Assembly: GCA_902770195.1 (NCBI GenBank)
Contig: CACXSA010000001.1
Location: 124,001-188,000, forward strand
Length of the DNA stretch: 64,000 bases
From: an uncultured Prevotellaceae bacterium
GTDB lineage: Bacteria > Bacteroidota > Bacteroidia > Bacteroidales > Bacteroidaceae
Reading direction: 5' to 3'
Part shown: positions 36,615 to 45,205 of the stretch, piece after piece
How positions within the stretch are numbered: position 1 is the first letter of the stretch
Layout of the letters: each line of letters opens with the position of its first letter
The notes under the pieces: generated by a model
Seen by the model: the letters and a program-made list of their open reading frames with translations, nothing else
Told to the model about the DNA's origin: nothing
The model's database searches: none
Position numbers and translations under genes: made by a program

Positions 36615-38054
36615 ATGACAAAGACTTTAAAATTCAGATGCACACTTGAGTCTGACCTTGTATTAAGCCAGACATCAAGTAGCGAGGGGAATCAGAAAAC
36701 CCTTGACTTCATACCTGGAAACAATTTCCTTGGTATTGTAGCGAGCAAGATGTATAAAGAGGGCTCTTCTGAATCTTTGGAACTGTTCCATTCCGGCAAA
36801 GTACGCTTTGGTGATGCTCACCCATCAGTTGATGGTATTCGTGGACTGAGAGTTCCTGCATCCATGTATTATCCTAAACTTGCATCTGCCAGTGAGGAGT
36901 GCTACATCCACCATCTGACAGATCATAGTAACTCGGACATTAAAGCTAAACAACTCAAGCAGTGCCGTGAAGGTTTCTATGCTTTTGGCGAAACGACAGG
37001 CAAGCCTGTTGGCACCAAGAAGAATTTCACCATTAAGTCTGCTTATGACAGTGAAGTCCGTCGTAGCAAAGATGGACAGATGTTCGGCTACGAGTCGCTA
37101 TCGAAAGGAATAGTGATGTATTTCGAAGTGGAATCGGAGTTATCCGAAGAGATGAACAAAATGATCATATCGAGTCTATGTGGGAAAAAACATATAGGTC
37201 ACTCTCGCTCTGCAGAATTTGGCTTGGTGAATATTGAGCAAAAGGACTTTGATGAGATATGCTCAAGAAAGACTGATGGAAAGTCTGACTCTATTACCGT
37301 CTATGCCGATGGCCGACTGATATTCCTAGATGCAAACGGAGAATCGACCTGTCTGCCGACGGCAAAAGACCTTGGAGTCGAAGGCGGGGAGATAGATTGG
37401 GCTAAGAGCCAGATACGCACCTTCCAATATGCCCCGTGGAACGGCAAGCGCCATACCTACGAGGCTGATCGCTGTGGCATCGAAAAGGGAAGTGTATTTG
37501 TGGTTAAATTGAATGGTGCCTCCTGCCCTGAGAAGAGTCAATATGTAGGCTCATACAAGAATGAAGGATTTGGCAAGGTTATCTACAATCCCGTTTTTCT
37601 TGTCGGAAAGTCTGGCGAGCAAGGCAAGGCACTATTTACTTTAGAAGAAAAGAAACAGAAAGAAGTTCCCTCCGCTAATGCTCCAAAGCCAAATTCTGTC
37701 CTGATAGACTTTTTGATCAACAAGAAGAATTCCGTAGATAATAATCAGACGATTTATCGTATAGTTCAAGAGGAGGTTAAGTACCTTGAGCAATTCTTTA
37801 AGAAGGGCAAGTTCGCTTCTCAGTGGGGGTCTATCCGTAGCTTAGCCATGATAACCTCTAATAGTCAACAGCTCATTGAGGCGATTGATGCATTCCTTGA
37901 TCATGGTGTAGCCAAAGACAAATGGGAAGAGCAGAACCGCAAGGCCATGCTTGACGACTTCATGAAGCGTCATAAAGAGGAAGATTTACAAAGTATTATG
38001 ATTAACTTGGCATCCGAGATGGCCAAGAAATGCAAAGCAAGAGAGGAGGATTAA
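36615..38054 (+). CDS. Large RAMP protein (Cas5/Csx10-like) with helical C-terminal extension
   Basis: A 479-residue protein. Residues 1-320 have RAMP character: DLVLSQTSSSEGNQKTLDFIPGNNFLGIVASKMY at the start (loop and helix as in Csx10/Cas5-type subunits), KKHIGHSRSAEFGLV near 194 and YKNEGFGKVIYNP near 313. Residues about 350-479 are almost wholly helical (FLINKKNS through MAKKCKARE), and could correspond to a fused Cas11-like small subunit, as no separate small subunit gene is evident. That is inference. The next gene begins 2 bases past the stop. Confidence 0.75.
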   Translation: MTKTLKFRCTLESDLVLSQTSSSEGNQKTLDFIPGNNFLGIVASKMYKEGSSESLELFHSGKVRFGDAHPSVDGIRGLRVPASMYYPKLASASEECYIHHLTDHSNSDIKAKQLKQCREGFYAFGETTGKPVGTKKNFTIKSAYDSEVRRSKDGQMFGYESLSKGIVMYFEVESELSEEMNKMIISSLCGKKHIGHSRSAEFGLVNIEQKDFDEICSRKTDGKSDSITVYADGRLIFLDANGESTCLPTAKDLGVEGGEIDWAKSQIRTFQYAPWNGKRHTYEADRCGIEKGSVFVVKLNGASCPEKSQYVGSYKNEGFGKVIYNPVFLVGKSGEQGKALFTLEEKKQKEVPSANAPKPNSVLIDFLINKKNSVDNNQTIYRIVQEEVKYLEQFFKKGKFASQWGSIRSLAMITSNSQQLIEAIDAFLDHGVAKDKWEEQNRKAMLDDFMKRHKEEDLQSIMINLASEMAKKCKAREED

Positions 38055-38056
38055 CA

Positions 38057-39433
38057 ATGAAGAATCAATATCGTTTTCTGGCCCGCATCATTATTGAGGC
38101 CAAGACACCGCTTAACATTGGCAGTGGTAATAAAGGTATCAAGAGCGATTCACTTGTGCTAAGAGACCTCAATGGTCTGCCTTTTATCCCCGGCACAACG
38201 ATTGCAGGTCTGTTACGTCATACATTAGGCAAGGATGAAGACAAGTATATGGGTAGTCAGCAGATAGGCTCTCCACTCATTATCACAGAAGCCAAGATGC
38301 TTGACTGTGATGGCTCAGTCCTTGACGGCATCATCCCGCAAGAAAAGCTCAACAGCGAGCTTCTTGCCCATTTCCGCCAACTTCCTATCCGCCAGCATGC
38401 CAAGATTGGTCATCGTGGAGCTACACTGAAGGGTGGAAAATTCGACGAAGAGATAGTGTTGAAAGGTACGCGCTTCTGCTTTGAAATGGAGATGCTTTCT
38501 GAAAAGGATGACGATGCCAAGTTCAAGGAATTGCTCGACACTCTGACTTCAGATACCTTCCGCATTGGCTCTGGCAGCCGTTCCGGCTTTGGTGAAATAG
38601 AGGTCGTTGACAGCCAGTGTCAATATAAGAAGGTAGATCTTGAAGATCCTGAACAGAGAAAGTGGTATTTGAAGAAATCATCTTCACTGTGCGAGGAATG
38701 GCAGGATGCTGAAAGCATCGGGCTTAAGAAGCCAAGTTCAAAAGGCTGGACAACTTATACATTGCAGTTGAAACCTGTAGACTTCATGCTGTTCGGTTCT
38801 GGTTTTGGCAATGATAAGGCTGATATGACCTTTGTCAGAGAGTCGTTTGTTGATTGGAGTGGTGGTACGGCTCAGGTGAAGGATCGCGAGCAGGTGATTC
38901 TTATCCCTGCTTCATCAGTAAAAGGCGCCCTTTCACATCGCTTGGCATTCCACTATAATAAGATAAAAGGAATCTTTGCCGACACATTAGCAGCAGGAGA
39001 AAAGATAGAAGCCTTTGTTGGTAATAACAATGGGGCCGTTAAAGCTGTTTTCGGTTCTGAGGGTGAAAAAGATGCAGGAGGGAAGATACAGAACAAAAAG
39101 CGCGGCAATGTGCTGATATCTGACATCATTCAAGAGGCCTCTGTCTCTCCCAAGATTCTGAATCATGTCTCTATCGACCGCTTTACAGGCGGAGCAATTG
39201 ATGGAGCGCTTTTCAGCGAAGAAACTCTTTATGCTAAAGGGCAGTCTTTCGAATTGAAATTGTTGGTAAATAATAGTGCTTTTGAGGACAAGGATGTCAA
39301 GACAGCTTTCGAGGACGCATTGAAAGACCTTTGCTCAGGCATGCTCCCGTTAGGTGGTGGTGTCAATCGTGGCAACGGTTGTTTTGAAGGTATAATTAAA
39401 AGAAACGGAGAATTGATTTATGGAAACAATTAA
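38057..39433 (+). CDS. Tandem Cas7 (double RAMP) fusion
   Basis: I choose the ATG at 38057 (MKNQYRFLARI), behind an AGAGGAGGA stretch; an upstream in-frame ATG at 38030 overlaps the previous gene. About 459 residues with two Cas7 units. Unit 1: TPLNIGSGNKGIKSD ... IPGTTIAGLLRH near 18-50 and RIGSGSRSGFGEIEV near 178. Unit 2: MLFGSGFGNDKADM ... IPASSVKGALSHR near 245-295, and LPLGGGVNRGNGCFEG near 437. Each unit keeps an Asp at the expected RNA-cleavage loop (KSDSL and KADM). Such fusions occur in type III-D and III-E effectors. Confidence 0.87.
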   Translation: MKNQYRFLARIIIEAKTPLNIGSGNKGIKSDSLVLRDLNGLPFIPGTTIAGLLRHTLGKDEDKYMGSQQIGSPLIITEAKMLDCDGSVLDGIIPQEKLNSELLAHFRQLPIRQHAKIGHRGATLKGGKFDEEIVLKGTRFCFEMEMLSEKDDDAKFKELLDTLTSDTFRIGSGSRSGFGEIEVVDSQCQYKKVDLEDPEQRKWYLKKSSSLCEEWQDAESIGLKKPSSKGWTTYTLQLKPVDFMLFGSGFGNDKADMTFVRESFVDWSGGTAQVKDREQVILIPASSVKGALSHRLAFHYNKIKGIFADTLAAGEKIEAFVGNNNGAVKAVFGSEGEKDAGGKIQNKKRGNVLISDIIQEASVSPKILNHVSIDRFTGGAIDGALFSEETLYAKGQSFELKLLVNNSAFEDKDVKTAFEDALKDLCSGMLPLGGGVNRGNGCFEGIIKRNGELIYGNN

Positions 39434-39821
39434 TATAAAAAACTGTGAAGGCTATCTCTGGTGGAGTGACCAGGAAGAGCCTGAAATCTACGACGGAAAA
39501 GCGATAGACATCTGCTTAGACGAGACCAAGAATCCCTTTGTTGTTGAAGGTCAACTCTACGATAAAGAGAGAATGGGATCGTATAGTATTAAATATGTTG
39601 ATGGCCGATACCTTATTAATAATTATAAGGTGGAAACTGATGACCTTATGAATAAGGATAACGAGCCTAAGAAGTTTCTCTCAAACCGTATGGGAGGTCG
39701 TTGGCTCAAGTTCTTGCGCTACTGGGAAGAAAAGAAAGATGAGAACTGTATGAACATGCCTGTACTCACTTTCACTAAAAATGTATTTGTTGGATTTAAA
39801 GAAAAGGAGGATAAGTTATGA
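39420..39821 (+). CDS. Small type III CRISPR-associated protein (TIGR04423-like)
   Basis: A 133-residue acidic protein whose start overlaps the end of the double Cas7 gene by 14 bases and whose stop overlaps the next start by 4 bases. The opening GYLWWSDQEEPEIYDG and the central FVVEGQLYDKERMGSYSIKYVDG resemble the small protein found in Bacteroidota type III loci and known as the TIGR04423 family; I name it from memory of that family's look. It occupies a position comparable to Csx19 in type III-D loci. Confidence 0.6.
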   Translation: METINIKNCEGYLWWSDQEEPEIYDGKAIDICLDETKNPFVVEGQLYDKERMGSYSIKYVDGRYLINNYKVETDDLMNKDNEPKKFLSNRMGGRWLKFLRYWEEKKDENCMNMPVLTFTKNVFVGFKEKEDKL

Positions 39822-41809
39822 TAAGAGCACCATTTAACTTTGTACCACTGGCAGATTCTATCGTTTTTCCAGAATGGGCGAACAAGATATCACAAGATAT
39901 TCCTTTTGCTGATGGAATCAGTGGTAGTTTTTTTGTTAATATTAAGGCGATGACTCCTATATTTGTCAGAAATGGCCATGTCCAAGGGATTGACAAGCAT
40001 ACTGATGAATTCAAGTCATTCAATAAGACCCCTGATGGGGAGTTCTTTATTCCTTCGACGTCCATCAAAGGAGAACTACGTCACTTATTGGAGATAGTAT
40101 CTTTCAGCAAGATGCAGCGTATTGACAATAAGCGTTATAGCATCCGTGATGTTAACAACAAACAATATCGTGAATCATTGCCATATGACTCTGTCCATTG
40201 TGGATGGATGACCATTAGGGATGATGGTGAGATAGAAATAACCGACAACGGAATTCCGTACAGGATATCGCACAAAACAATAGACGACAAATTAAATACT
40301 AATTTTTGTACATTATTTGGGGATGGCGTAAAAATAAAGGATGCCAATAGAACTGCGGAATATAAATACAGAAGATGTAGTCCGGATATTTTCACTACAG
40401 CCTATCAATTCCAAGAGTACAAGCTATACCCCAATAGTGCTGCCGTAGACCAAAGAGTTGGCGTACGCTTTAATGAAAATGGAATGATTCGAGGCAAGAT
40501 TGTATTTACTGGTCAACCTGGCAACAGAAAAGAAAGAAACGGGGACATCCCCGCATCAGGTAAATTCTTCGAGTTCGTTTTCAGAGAAATAGAACACCCT
40601 GTTGTTTACAGGTTCCAATATGACAGTGAACTATTTAAAGATTTTGAGTTCATCTACAAGGACTCTGATGACTGGCATTTCTGGAAAATGAAAGCTAAAA
40701 ATCAAGGGTGCAAAATACCTGTGTTCTTCAAGGTGGAAAACAATACCATTAGTTCCATAGGTCTGTCTTATCTGTATAAATTGCCATATAAACAAAGAAT
40801 CAAGGACTTTTTAAATGAACAGCATAAAAGTAAAGATTTAGACATGTCTGAATGTATCTTTGGTGAGACATCTAAAGAAGATTCCTTAAAGGGAAGGGTC
40901 CTGATTTCACATGCCATGTGCGAAGATCCTTATCCTTTTGAGGATGAAGAAGGAATTGCACCTTACATGGGTTCGCCAAAGCCATCGTACTATCCTATTT
41001 ACCTTGTGCAGCAGGGTGAGAATGGATTTTTAAATGATCATGCAAAATTCTCTACAATGATGGATTGGAATGCGAGACTACGTGGTTGGAAAATCTATCC
41101 TGCTCGCTTGAATTACCAAACAGAGTTTGATGTTGATGATGCTCAGCTGGAAAACACCAATCCAGCCATACCTTTAGGAGCAGGAAGTGAGTTCAAATGT
41201 TGTATCAGGTTTCATAACCTGAAAGCCGTTGAATTAGGAGCAATACTTTACTCTATTTTACTGCAGAAGCAGAATTGCCATACACTTGGTTTCGGAAAAG
41301 CATTCGGATATGGAGTTTGCCAATATAGTATTTCAGAGACCTTGGGTTTTGAAACTGATGATATTGAAAAGTTCATCACATCTTTCACAGAGTACATGGA
41401 AGCCCATATTCCCAATTACAAGAAAAGCCCACAAATAAGAGAGCTGCTTCTGATGACTAATCCTCGCCAAACAGAAAGACTCAAGAGACCATTAAATTAT
41501 ATGGAGCTTGAGGAATTTGTTAAATGTAAACAGCACAATCCGAGGAAAAACAAATTCGGAGAATACCTGCCACTCTATTCTGAACTCCTTAATCCGATAG
41601 AACAGAAAACGTCTGGACCGATACAGGCTGAGGCAATTGTTACATACTTTTCTGGCCCATTAAAGAAAGCCAAATTAATTGAAGGTAAGAATACTGCTCC
41701 TCAGATGTTAGATATGAATGGTAAGAAAGATAAATTTAAAGGAAACGGAAAAGAAAAGATACTTGTAGAAATAACCAAGAAAGGATTGAAATTTATAAAA
41801 GCACTTTAA
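39818..41809 (+). CDS. Large RAMP protein, TIGR03986-like
   Basis: A 663-residue RAMP-superfamily protein. VNIKAMTPIFVRNGHVQG near 35-52, FFIPSTSIKGELRHLLEIVSFSKM near 72-95 (the RAMP helix motif) and LGFGKAFGYGVC near 490 (the glycine-rich motif) frame a long insertion of about 350 residues. It matches the large RAMP proteins called TIGR03986 in Bacteroidota type III systems, and by layout could be the Cas7-with-insertion subunit of III-D-like complexes. Its ATG overlaps the TGA of the previous gene, so translation is coupled. Confidence 0.8.
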   Translation: MIRAPFNFVPLADSIVFPEWANKISQDIPFADGISGSFFVNIKAMTPIFVRNGHVQGIDKHTDEFKSFNKTPDGEFFIPSTSIKGELRHLLEIVSFSKMQRIDNKRYSIRDVNNKQYRESLPYDSVHCGWMTIRDDGEIEITDNGIPYRISHKTIDDKLNTNFCTLFGDGVKIKDANRTAEYKYRRCSPDIFTTAYQFQEYKLYPNSAAVDQRVGVRFNENGMIRGKIVFTGQPGNRKERNGDIPASGKFFEFVFREIEHPVVYRFQYDSELFKDFEFIYKDSDDWHFWKMKAKNQGCKIPVFFKVENNTISSIGLSYLYKLPYKQRIKDFLNEQHKSKDLDMSECIFGETSKEDSLKGRVLISHAMCEDPYPFEDEEGIAPYMGSPKPSYYPIYLVQQGENGFLNDHAKFSTMMDWNARLRGWKIYPARLNYQTEFDVDDAQLENTNPAIPLGAGSEFKCCIRFHNLKAVELGAILYSILLQKQNCHTLGFGKAFGYGVCQYSISETLGFETDDIEKFITSFTEYMEAHIPNYKKSPQIRELLLMTNPRQTERLKRPLNYMELEEFVKCKQHNPRKNKFGEYLPLYSELLNPIEQKTSGPIQAEAIVTYFSGPLKKAKLIEGKNTAPQMLDMNGKKDKFKGNGKEKILVEITKKGLKFIKAL

Positions 41810-41811
41810 CT

Positions 41812-43158
41812 ATGCCTAGAAAAGTTTTCATTTCTGTATTAGGCACAGGCTTCTACGGCCCCTGCCAGTATAAGCGGGGGAAGTTTGCTTCCACAAAGAC
41901 CCGCTTTATACAGCAGGCTACCCTGGAATACCTGAAGGTGAAAGAAGGATGGACTACGGCTGACCGCGTGTTCATCCTTCTGACAAACGGTGCTCGCAAG
42001 ATGAACTGGGACAAATCCATCATGAAACGGCATAACTTCAAGACAGATGAGGACGAGCCCTACTTAGGGCTTGAACAAGTGCTTGACGATATGCAGTTGA
42101 CAGCACCTGTGCAAACCATTGCCATCCCTGATGGTAAGGACGAGGATGAGATGTGGGAGATTTTCGATGCTCTCTATAAGGAACTGAAGCATGAGGACGA
42201 ACTCTATTTCGACCTCACCCACAGTTTCAGATACCTGCCCATGCTCGTACTCGTTTTGGGCAACTATGCCAAATTCCTGAAGAATGTCAGCGTAAAGCAT
42301 ATCTCTTACGGCAATTATGAAGCGAGGGATTTGCAGACGGACATCGCGCCGCTGATGGACATTTTGCCCCTTACCATCCTTCAGGACTGGACGTTCGCTG
42401 CCGCCGACTTGATACGCAATGGCAATATCAATCGACTACAAAACCTGAGAGAGTCATACGCCCTGATGCCCCTGCTGAGGATGAAAGGAAAGAATAACCT
42501 CGATAGGAAAGTGGCAGAACAGCCACTCACTGGCTATATCGAAGCTCTGGAAACCCTACTGCAGGATATGAAACTGTGTATCGCTCCCAACATCATCAAG
42601 GGAACTGCGGTGAATGACATCCACGACTATTACCAGCAAGTAATCAATGCCTTCGAGATGGTCATAGCCCCCATTCCTCCTATCCTCACTAAGATACAGG
42701 ACTCGCTCAAGGACTTTGAACAGACCGACAGAGATCAGCCGGAGAGCCTTCGTAACGGTTACGAGGCAGCCAAGTGGTGTTACGATCACCAGCTCTACCA
42801 GCAGGCCATCACCATCCTCGAAGAGAACATCACCACCCATTTCTGTCAGTACTTGGGTACTGACGAACATGTGTATGATCAACGCAAGGCAACAAATGCC
42901 TACTTGCGCCACGGTAACTATAAAGACAAGGACTGGGAGTCCGACGAACTGTCAGAGGTCAGGGCTAAAGTGAAGAAGGCTTCCTCTCAACTGGAGGTCG
43001 GTGCCTTTATCTATAAAATGAGCGATGCTGCAAAATGGATTCACGACAAGCGTAACACCTACAATCACGCATCTATGGGCAGAGATGACCAGTTGACTCC
43101 CGAGGACATCAAGACCTTGGGAAAGAAGATAGACAGCATTCTTAATCTCATCAAATGA
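41812..43158 (+). CDS. CARF-HEPN ribonuclease, Csx1/TIGR02221-like
   Basis: A 448-residue protein. The N-terminal CARF domain begins KVFISVLGTGFYGPCQY, with LYFDLTHSFRYLPMLVLVL near 130-148 as the ligand-binding loop and helix. The C-terminal helical domain carries DKRNTYNHAS near 410, a HEPN Rx4H ribonuclease site. The layout matches Csx1/Csx2-type (TIGR02221) proteins: cyclic oligoadenylate binding to CARF turns on unspecific RNA cleavage. It lies 2 bases after the RAMP gene. This is a standard type III effector and supports an active Cas10. Confidence 0.9.
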   Translation: MPRKVFISVLGTGFYGPCQYKRGKFASTKTRFIQQATLEYLKVKEGWTTADRVFILLTNGARKMNWDKSIMKRHNFKTDEDEPYLGLEQVLDDMQLTAPVQTIAIPDGKDEDEMWEIFDALYKELKHEDELYFDLTHSFRYLPMLVLVLGNYAKFLKNVSVKHISYGNYEARDLQTDIAPLMDILPLTILQDWTFAAADLIRNGNINRLQNLRESYALMPLLRMKGKNNLDRKVAEQPLTGYIEALETLLQDMKLCIAPNIIKGTAVNDIHDYYQQVINAFEMVIAPIPPILTKIQDSLKDFEQTDRDQPESLRNGYEAAKWCYDHQLYQQAITILEENITTHFCQYLGTDEHVYDQRKATNAYLRHGNYKDKDWESDELSEVRAKVKKASSQLEVGAFIYKMSDAAKWIHDKRNTYNHASMGRDDQLTPEDIKTLGKKIDSILNLIK

Positions 43159-43164
43159 CTGCGT

Positions 43165-43518
43165 ATGTTTATCAATTTGACAAATCATCCGTCAGAGCGA
43201 TGGAGCAAAGAGCAGCTCAATGCAGCACGCCAATATGGAGTGGTTGTTGATATGCCATTCCCCATTATAGAACCAACCTTCACAAAAGATGACATTATGT
43301 TTCTTGTTAAGGAATGTACTGAAAAGATTTCTGGACTCATGGAATGTAATACCGTTGTTCATGTGATGGGTGAGATGACCTTCACCTATAACCTCGTCAA
43401 TGCGCTGAAAGATGCAGGCATCACCTGCCTTGCTTCCACCACAGAACGCAACACCATTATAACACCCGATGGCAAAAAAATTTCGGAATTTAAGTTCGTA
43501 CAGTTCAGAGAATATTAA
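43165..43518 (+). CDS. Small CRISPR accessory protein, candidate cOA-binding or ring-nuclease protein
   Basis: A 117-residue protein between two CARF effectors. It has a simple alternating alpha/beta pattern: MFINLTNHPSERWS at the start, VVHVMGEMTFTYNLVNALKDAGITCLASTTER in the middle and FKFVQFREY at the end. The GEMTFTYNLVNALK loop-helix is like the ligand loop of small CARF-type proteins (the Csx15/Csx16/Csx20 group), several of which are thought to be ring nucleases that switch off signalling. I cannot assign the exact family. Confidence 0.6.
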   Translation: MFINLTNHPSERWSKEQLNAARQYGVVVDMPFPIIEPTFTKDDIMFLVKECTEKISGLMECNTVVHVMGEMTFTYNLVNALKDAGITCLASTTERNTIITPDGKKISEFKFVQFREY

Positions 43519-43533
43519 AAAAATTATAAGAAA

Positions 43534-44688
43534 ATGGACACATTGAGAAGAATATTTAATAGTAGAAATGCCTACAGTTGGATAGCATTGCTATTTCTGA
43601 TTCTTGGTGAGTATTTTGCTCTTAGAGGTATAAGAGGGAATTGGTTTATCTGGGGACCTGGTCTCCAATGCATCATTGTACTCTCAGTGGTGTTAATTCT
43701 TATTGGTCATTATTTTAAACACAAATTCACCCTCAGAAGCGTTATCCTCACCAAGCTTCTTGCCAATGCGATTGCACCGCAGAGATTAGGAACTATATAT
43801 CTACTACTATTTGTTATTCATGTTGGATGGCTTACTAACGGAGCAATGAGTCTCTTTATGCCAGATCAAAATCTATACGACGTATTGACATCAATAACAG
43901 TCTGTGTGATGGGAACGGTTCTTCTTATTATTTTTTTCCCTAATGGAAGTATAGATATGACAGATTCTCCCCAAAAGGTTTTTGTATCAGGAATATCTCC
44001 ATTCCCCGAGAAAAAGATAAATCCTAAAACCGGTGAGGCAGAAAAGCCTGTCATCTATTCAAAATTTAATCTGATACCATTAATCAAGATACTGGAAGTT
44101 GTTGCGCCAAAAGAAGATTGGGTTGATCCCAAGAAGGCTGCCATAATACCACAATGCAAGTTACTGATAATAAAGACAAATTATTATGACTTCAAACTAC
44201 CCTCTACACCTTATTTGGATGACATGGAAGGAATAGTGGTAAATAATGACACGCTTGCTGATGAATTAAAAGAATTCGGTATTAACCCTGAAAATCCGAC
44301 AGACGACAGAATTAGATTGCTTATTAAAAAGACAGCCATAAGGGAGTTCAAATCATATACTAATATGAAAGAATGGATAAAGCAGAAATTAATTATTGAG
44401 TTCACAGAGTCTGTTGATTATGATGATTATGAAAAGTGTTTCCGTGCAGCAAGTAATGCTATGAAGAAGCTGGATTCGAAAGACCATCTATTCTATTTCA
44501 ATTTAACTCCAGGTACCGCCACAATAAAACTGATTTTGACATTACTGTCCATAAATGCCAAGCACCGATTATTCTATTATAGTCAGGGTAAGGTATCAAA
44601 GTTAGTAGAAGTGGACAAATCCCTTTTGCCACTTCAAAACTTACTCTCGCAGGCATTAGAGACCTTTGAGACAGGAACTCAATCTTAA
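43534..44688 (+). CDS. Membrane protein with C-terminal CARF-like domain (type III effector)
   Basis: A 384-residue protein. Four membrane spans occupy the first 135 residues (about 14-30, 37-60, 85-105, 112-132). The C-terminal 220 residues form a Rossmann-like domain ending in LFYFNLTPGTATIKLILTLLSI near 319-340, the CARF ligand loop and helix (usually DLTGGTK). So a cyclic-oligoadenylate sensor is tied to a membrane bundle, comparable in layout to Csx23 and Cam1, which depolarise or permeabilise the membrane. Last gene of the plus-strand run, followed by the array leader. Confidence 0.78.
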   Translation: MDTLRRIFNSRNAYSWIALLFLILGEYFALRGIRGNWFIWGPGLQCIIVLSVVLILIGHYFKHKFTLRSVILTKLLANAIAPQRLGTIYLLLFVIHVGWLTNGAMSLFMPDQNLYDVLTSITVCVMGTVLLIIFFPNGSIDMTDSPQKVFVSGISPFPEKKINPKTGEAEKPVIYSKFNLIPLIKILEVVAPKEDWVDPKKAAIIPQCKLLIIKTNYYDFKLPSTPYLDDMEGIVVNNDTLADELKEFGINPENPTDDRIRLLIKKTAIREFKSYTNMKEWIKQKLIIEFTESVDYDDYEKCFRAASNAMKKLDSKDHLFYFNLTPGTATIKLILTLLSINAKHRLFYYSQGKVSKLVEVDKSLLPLQNLLSQALETFETGTQS

Positions 44689-45205
44689 AACTTCGATTTT
44701 TGCTTAGGCACTTTTGAGCCAGTGAAAATTGCAGTGGTTTAATTGGCCTTTCGTCGTTCTTTGACTTATTGATACAATAAATACGCAAAATCATTTGCGA
44801 AAAATGAGATTTCTGCAAAAACCTCATTTTGAGCACTTTGAGCATATCTTGACAAAACGAGAAAGTGAATAATCATCGAAAATGAAGATAAAGCAGAAAA
44901 AGCTTGTGAGATTTGCGAAAAATGAGTAATTTTGCACCGATGAAATCGGGCAAAATCGAGCGCGATTTTCGCAAGAGTCTCTTTACGAGTCGATACGCTT
45001 CATCATTTGCGAAAATTTTTGAGGAACTATAGTGCTGGTAATCAGTCGATTGTAAAATGAGAATAGTTAAAACTCCAGCATTTGACACTAAAAAATATAG
45101 GCATTTGCGAAAAATCGCCAGATAGGTCTTTAAGTAGATGAGAATAAAGGTCATAAGAAAGATAGACAATTAGAATAGATTATTGAACCCCCAGTAAATA
45201 GGAAT
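44689..45205 (+). promoter_or_regulatory. CRISPR leader region
   Basis: 517 AT-rich bases between the membrane CARF gene and the first repeat, with no gene. A promoter-like CTTG-N20-TAATTTTG is at 44903-44934, giving a start near 44941. The motif ATTTGCGAAAA occurs directly at 44793, 44911, 45005 and 45103, and an inverted relative (GCGATTTTCGCAA) near 44961. A hairpin with arms AAAATGAG/CTCATTTT is at 44801-44830. Confidence 0.7.

Noticed and set aside
44801..44830. Hairpin AAAATGAG/CTCATTTT in the CRISPR leader as a terminator of the cas run
   Set aside because: No T-run follows, and the arms coincide with one of the leader motif copies.
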